The position numbers and the translations under genes were made by a program. 64,000 bases of DNA from JAUVXJ01 sp964433755 (GTDB taxonomy: Bacteria; Chloroflexota; Anaerolineae; UBA7937; B3-Chlor). The notes beneath the pieces are model-generated. The model had not been told where the DNA came from and made no database searches. It saw only the letters and a program-made list of their open reading frames with translations. Below, in pieces: positions 62,213 to 64,000 of the stretch (within the stretch, counting starts at the first letter, position 1; every line of letters starts with the position of its first letter). The stretch spans positions 620,001 to 684,000 of the forward strand of contig CAYSSR010000001.1 of assembly GCA_964433755.1 (NCBI GenBank). Direction: 5' to 3'.

Positions 62213-62278
62213 GAACCAGCACGCCCTCACGGGCACAGGCCCTCAACCTGCCGCGTATTCCAATTCCGCCACAGGGGC
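62196..62278 (-). tRNA. tRNA-Leu (anticodon GAG)
   Basis: 83 nt on the minus strand. Acceptor arms GCCCCTG/CAGGGGC with discriminator A; anticodon stem GCAGG/CCTGT around loop TTGAGGG (anticodon GAG); long variable arm typical of class II tRNA (GCCCGTGAGGGC); T arm CTGG-TTCGAGT-CCAG. CCA is not encoded. Its 3' 17 nt are duplicated at 31483-31499. Confidence 0.92.
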
Positions 62279-62471
62279 TACGGCTACTATTATATCCCCT
62301 CGTCGAGCGGTTGTCAACCATGAAGGGGAAGCAACCGGCCTGAAGCCACAGGGCAGAGAAGGGCTCGACTGACTCCTCGAGATCCGCCAAGATGACTGGA
62401 GCTTGCATAGCTGTCTGGTTGGGTCAGGGCAGGCCAGAATTGTGCGCCAGGAGCAGATTCGCGCCAGGTAC

Positions 62472-62500
62472 TTGACAAACGGTAGGCATTAGGGTATAAT
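62472..62500 (+). promoter_or_regulatory. Perfect sigma-70 promoter of the feo genes
   Basis: TTGACA, 17 bases, TATAAT: all twelve consensus bases. Transcription should start near 62507, giving a ~60-nt leader to the ATG at 62570. Confidence 0.85.
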
Positions 62501-62505
62501 CTAAT
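62488..62505. promoter_or_regulatory. Candidate operator over the feo -10 box
   Basis: ATTAG, eight bases, CTAAT: an inverted repeat centred on the TATAAT box, with a further GCTAA at 62512. The form is like DtxR/IdeR-type metal-repressor sites. A perfect promoter with an operator on it fits strong, iron-repressed expression; the regulator is not in this window. Confidence 0.5.
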
Positions 62506-62569
62506 AGTAATGCTAACCATTTGCAATAAGACACGATAGCGGACTTGGACCTGGGGAGACGGCGAGAGA

Positions 62570-63244
62570 ATGGGCAAGACGGGTGTGGTCATAGCTGCCA
62601 GCGGAAACGCACAAGGTGGGCGATGGGGTCGAGGAAGGGGCAGACATCTCCATTGGTGGCGATCGAGGCACACGATGGCCCCGGAGCATGATAGGCTGGC
62701 TGAGATGGTGAGAGAAGGTGGCGGCTACGACCTGGTGGAGGTCGGGTATGACCATGGCCAGGAGCCGTCTATCGAGAGGGCTGTGGAGGGCGTGATCGCG
62801 CGGGGTGCCACTCGAGTGGTGGTGGTTCCCGTTGGGATGATGGATTCCGGGCTGTCTGAGGTGATAAGTAGCGTGGGGCAGAGGCACCCGGAAGTGGAGG
62901 TGGTCAACGGGCGACAGCCTACGGACATGGGGCACTACGCTGATTGGATCCTGAGCAAGGTCAGGGAGCACGATCCTGGCTACGCAGACGGCGAGGCTGC
63001 GTTCGGTTTGGCGCGGCTGGAGGCGCTGAAGGCAGGCGAGAGGGCAGTGATCCACGACTTCGACGCAGGTCACACCTTGGTGAGCCGGCTCTCGGCGCTG
63101 GGGTTCACCCCGGGTGCCCGCGTGATCATGATACAGAACTACGGCCACGGGCCGGTGATCGTGAGCGTCAGGGATACTCGCATTGCACTGGGGCGCGGCG
63201 AGGCCTCCAGGATCCGAGTGAGACAGGTGGCTTGTGGGGAGTAA
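62570..63244 (+). CDS. CbiX-like domain fused to FeoA
   Basis: 224 residues. The N-terminal ~135 resemble half of a CbiX/sirohydrochlorin-chelatase fold: KTGVVIAASG start, then RLAEMVREGGGYDLVEVGYD, EPSIERAVEGVIARGATRVVVVPVGM. The chelatase histidines (in GHGSR and GxHVxxD motifs) are absent, so catalysis is unlikely. The C-terminal ~80 residues are a complete FeoA SH3-like domain (LKAGERAVIHDFDAGHTLVSRL, GFTPGARVIMIQNYGHGPVI, RDTRIALGRGEASRIRV). FeoA helps the FeoB ferrous-iron channel; feoB follows 27 bases later. GGGGAGACGG precedes the ATG. Confidence 0.85.
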   Translation: MGKTGVVIAASGNAQGGRWGRGRGRHLHWWRSRHTMAPEHDRLAEMVREGGGYDLVEVGYDHGQEPSIERAVEGVIARGATRVVVVPVGMMDSGLSEVISSVGQRHPEVEVVNGRQPTDMGHYADWILSKVREHDPGYADGEAAFGLARLEALKAGERAVIHDFDAGHTLVSRLSALGFTPGARVIMIQNYGHGPVIVSVRDTRIALGRGEASRIRVRQVACGE

Positions 63245-63271
63245 CCGGATGAAAGAACTAGGCTTGGACTG

Positions 63272-64000
63272 ATGAGCGAGCGACGAGTTATCAAGGTGGC
63301 ATTGGCCGGACAGCCCAACGTGGGCAAGTCCACCGTCTTCAACTTGCTGACGGGACTCAGTCAACACGTGGGCAACTGGCCGGGGAAGACGGTTGAACGA
63401 AAGGAAGGGGTCTACTCCCACAACGGCACCGAGGTCCACATCGTGGATCTGCCCGGCACCTATAGCCTGACGGCCAACTCCTCCGAGGAGGTCATCGCCC
63501 GGGACTACATCATCAAGGAGCAACCGGACGTGGTGGTGGCGGTGGTAAACGCCTCCTGTATGGAGCGCAACCTCTACCTAGTGGCGGAGCTCCTCCCGTT
63601 GCCTTCACCTGTGATCGTGGCCGTGAACATGATGGACGTGGCGCACCAGCACGGGATGAACGTCGAGCCCAAGGTGCTCGAGGCGGCGCTGGGAGTGCCT
63701 GTCGTACCTATGGTGGCCACCAAGAACGAGGGTATTCGTGAGCTGGTGGAGGCCATAGACACTCTGGTTCAAGATGGTGCCCTCTACCGGCCCAAGAGAC
63801 CCGAGATCAAGGATGACCATCGTGCGGTGCTGAGGGAGATCAAGGACCTCGTGTCTCCCTATGTGCCAGAGCCCTATCCAAAGGACTGGATCTCCTTGAA
63901 ACTGCTCGAAGGGGACGACGAGATCCTGAGGATGATGGAGGGCCGCGTCCCCGAGGATGTGTGGCAGCGCGTACACGCGATACTGAGGGACCACGAGGAC
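63272..64000 (+). CDS. feoB: Ferrous iron transporter FeoB, N-terminal part (3' truncated by window)
   Basis: 243 codons in frame to the window end. The N-terminal G domain is complete: G1 GQPNVGKST, switch I region with GNWPGKTVE, G3 DLPGTYSL, G4 NMMD, and a G5-like MVATKNEG. This GTPase gates the membrane channel, which lies beyond the window. Start ATG 63272, 27 bases after the CbiX-FeoA gene and surely co-transcribed. Confidence 0.93.
   Translation, partial: MSERRVIKVALAGQPNVGKSTVFNLLTGLSQHVGNWPGKTVERKEGVYSHNGTEVHIVDLPGTYSLTANSSEEVIARDYIIKEQPDVVVAVVNASCMERNLYLVAELLPLPSPVIVAVNMMDVAHQHGMNVEPKVLEAALGVPVVPMVATKNEGIRELVEAIDTLVQDGALYRPKRPEIKDDHRAVLREIKDLVSPYVPEPYPKDWISLKLLEGDDEILRMMEGRVPEDVWQRVHAILRDHED

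Larger units (their letters stand above)
62279..62569. other. Intergenic region holding the feo promoter
   Basis: About 290 bases between the tRNA and the feoA fusion gene; contains the promoter and palindrome below, no gene. Confidence 0.5.

Overview
The window looks like chromosomal DNA of a Chloroflexota-type bacterium (Anaerolineae or a relative). This is inferred from Pro/Thr-rich 'PTPTxT' linkers next to single membrane segments, very large TPR proteins, a BTAD (SARP-type) regulator, a kinase-TPR-sulfatase-modifying-factor fusion, a GC content that looks near 55-60% by eye, and a Tad pilus locus with no secretin gene, as expected for a one-membrane cell. No database search was possible, so the taxonomy is an inference.

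Layout. (1) 1-8.2 kb: the 3' part of a giant TPR protein, a PEP-CTERM-anchored secreted protein with its own consensus promoter, a NodB-type polysaccharide deacetylase, a short-chain dehydrogenase broken by an in-frame amber codon, and a zinc-ribbon/membrane/PT-linker surface protein. (2) 8.4-30.6 kb: a Tad/Flp pilus locus. A rightward group (DegV-like protein, CpaB, CpaE/TadZ, A24 prepilin peptidase) meets a leftward group (tandem-duplicated CpaF/TadA ATPase, von Willebrand A protein, TadB, TadC, small Flp pilin, two TadE-like and one TadG-like pseudopilins). Downstream of these lie three long proteins, each starting with a complete Flp-pilin-like domain followed by a cargo domain: an HExxH metallopeptidase-like domain, an Ig-like plus C39-type cysteine peptidase domain, and an Ala/Gly-rich hydrophobic domain. 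Two of them are each followed immediately by a lipoprotein gene, and the third by small membrane-protein genes. A decayed PP2C phosphatase lies at the convergence point, and a Ser/Thr kinase-TPR-FGE protein flanks the locus.

(3) 31.45-62.2 kb: a contractile injection system (eCIS) island. It holds a BTAD regulator behind a consensus promoter, then sheath, tube, chaperone-like baseplate protein, cap (DUF4255), AAA+ ATPase, Afp7-type tube/LysM proteins, gpD hub, gpV-like spike, PAAR tip, gp25, two gpJ baseplate proteins, gpI, a 1186-residue beta-helix protein, an Ig-like protein and two DUF4157 cargo proteins. The cargo C-termini carry an L,D-transpeptidase (YkuD) motif and an NlpC/P60-like motif, so both probably act on peptidoglycan. 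Most genes are coupled by ATGA or TGATG overlaps. A 48-bp sequence (47/48 identical) comprising the 3' end of a tRNA-Leu(GAG) gene and its terminator occurs at both ends of this region, so the eCIS appears to sit in a roughly 30.7-kb segment inserted at that tRNA, although no integrase is visible.

(4) 62.4-64 kb: iron uptake. A perfect sigma-70 promoter overlapping a palindrome precedes a CbiX-like/FeoA fusion gene and the 5' part of feoB, which runs off the window.

The most novel-looking element is the set of pilin domains fused to enzyme or toxin-like domains, paired with lipoproteins, in the Tad locus. It reads as a system for displaying or delivering enzymes on a pilus of a one-membrane cell.
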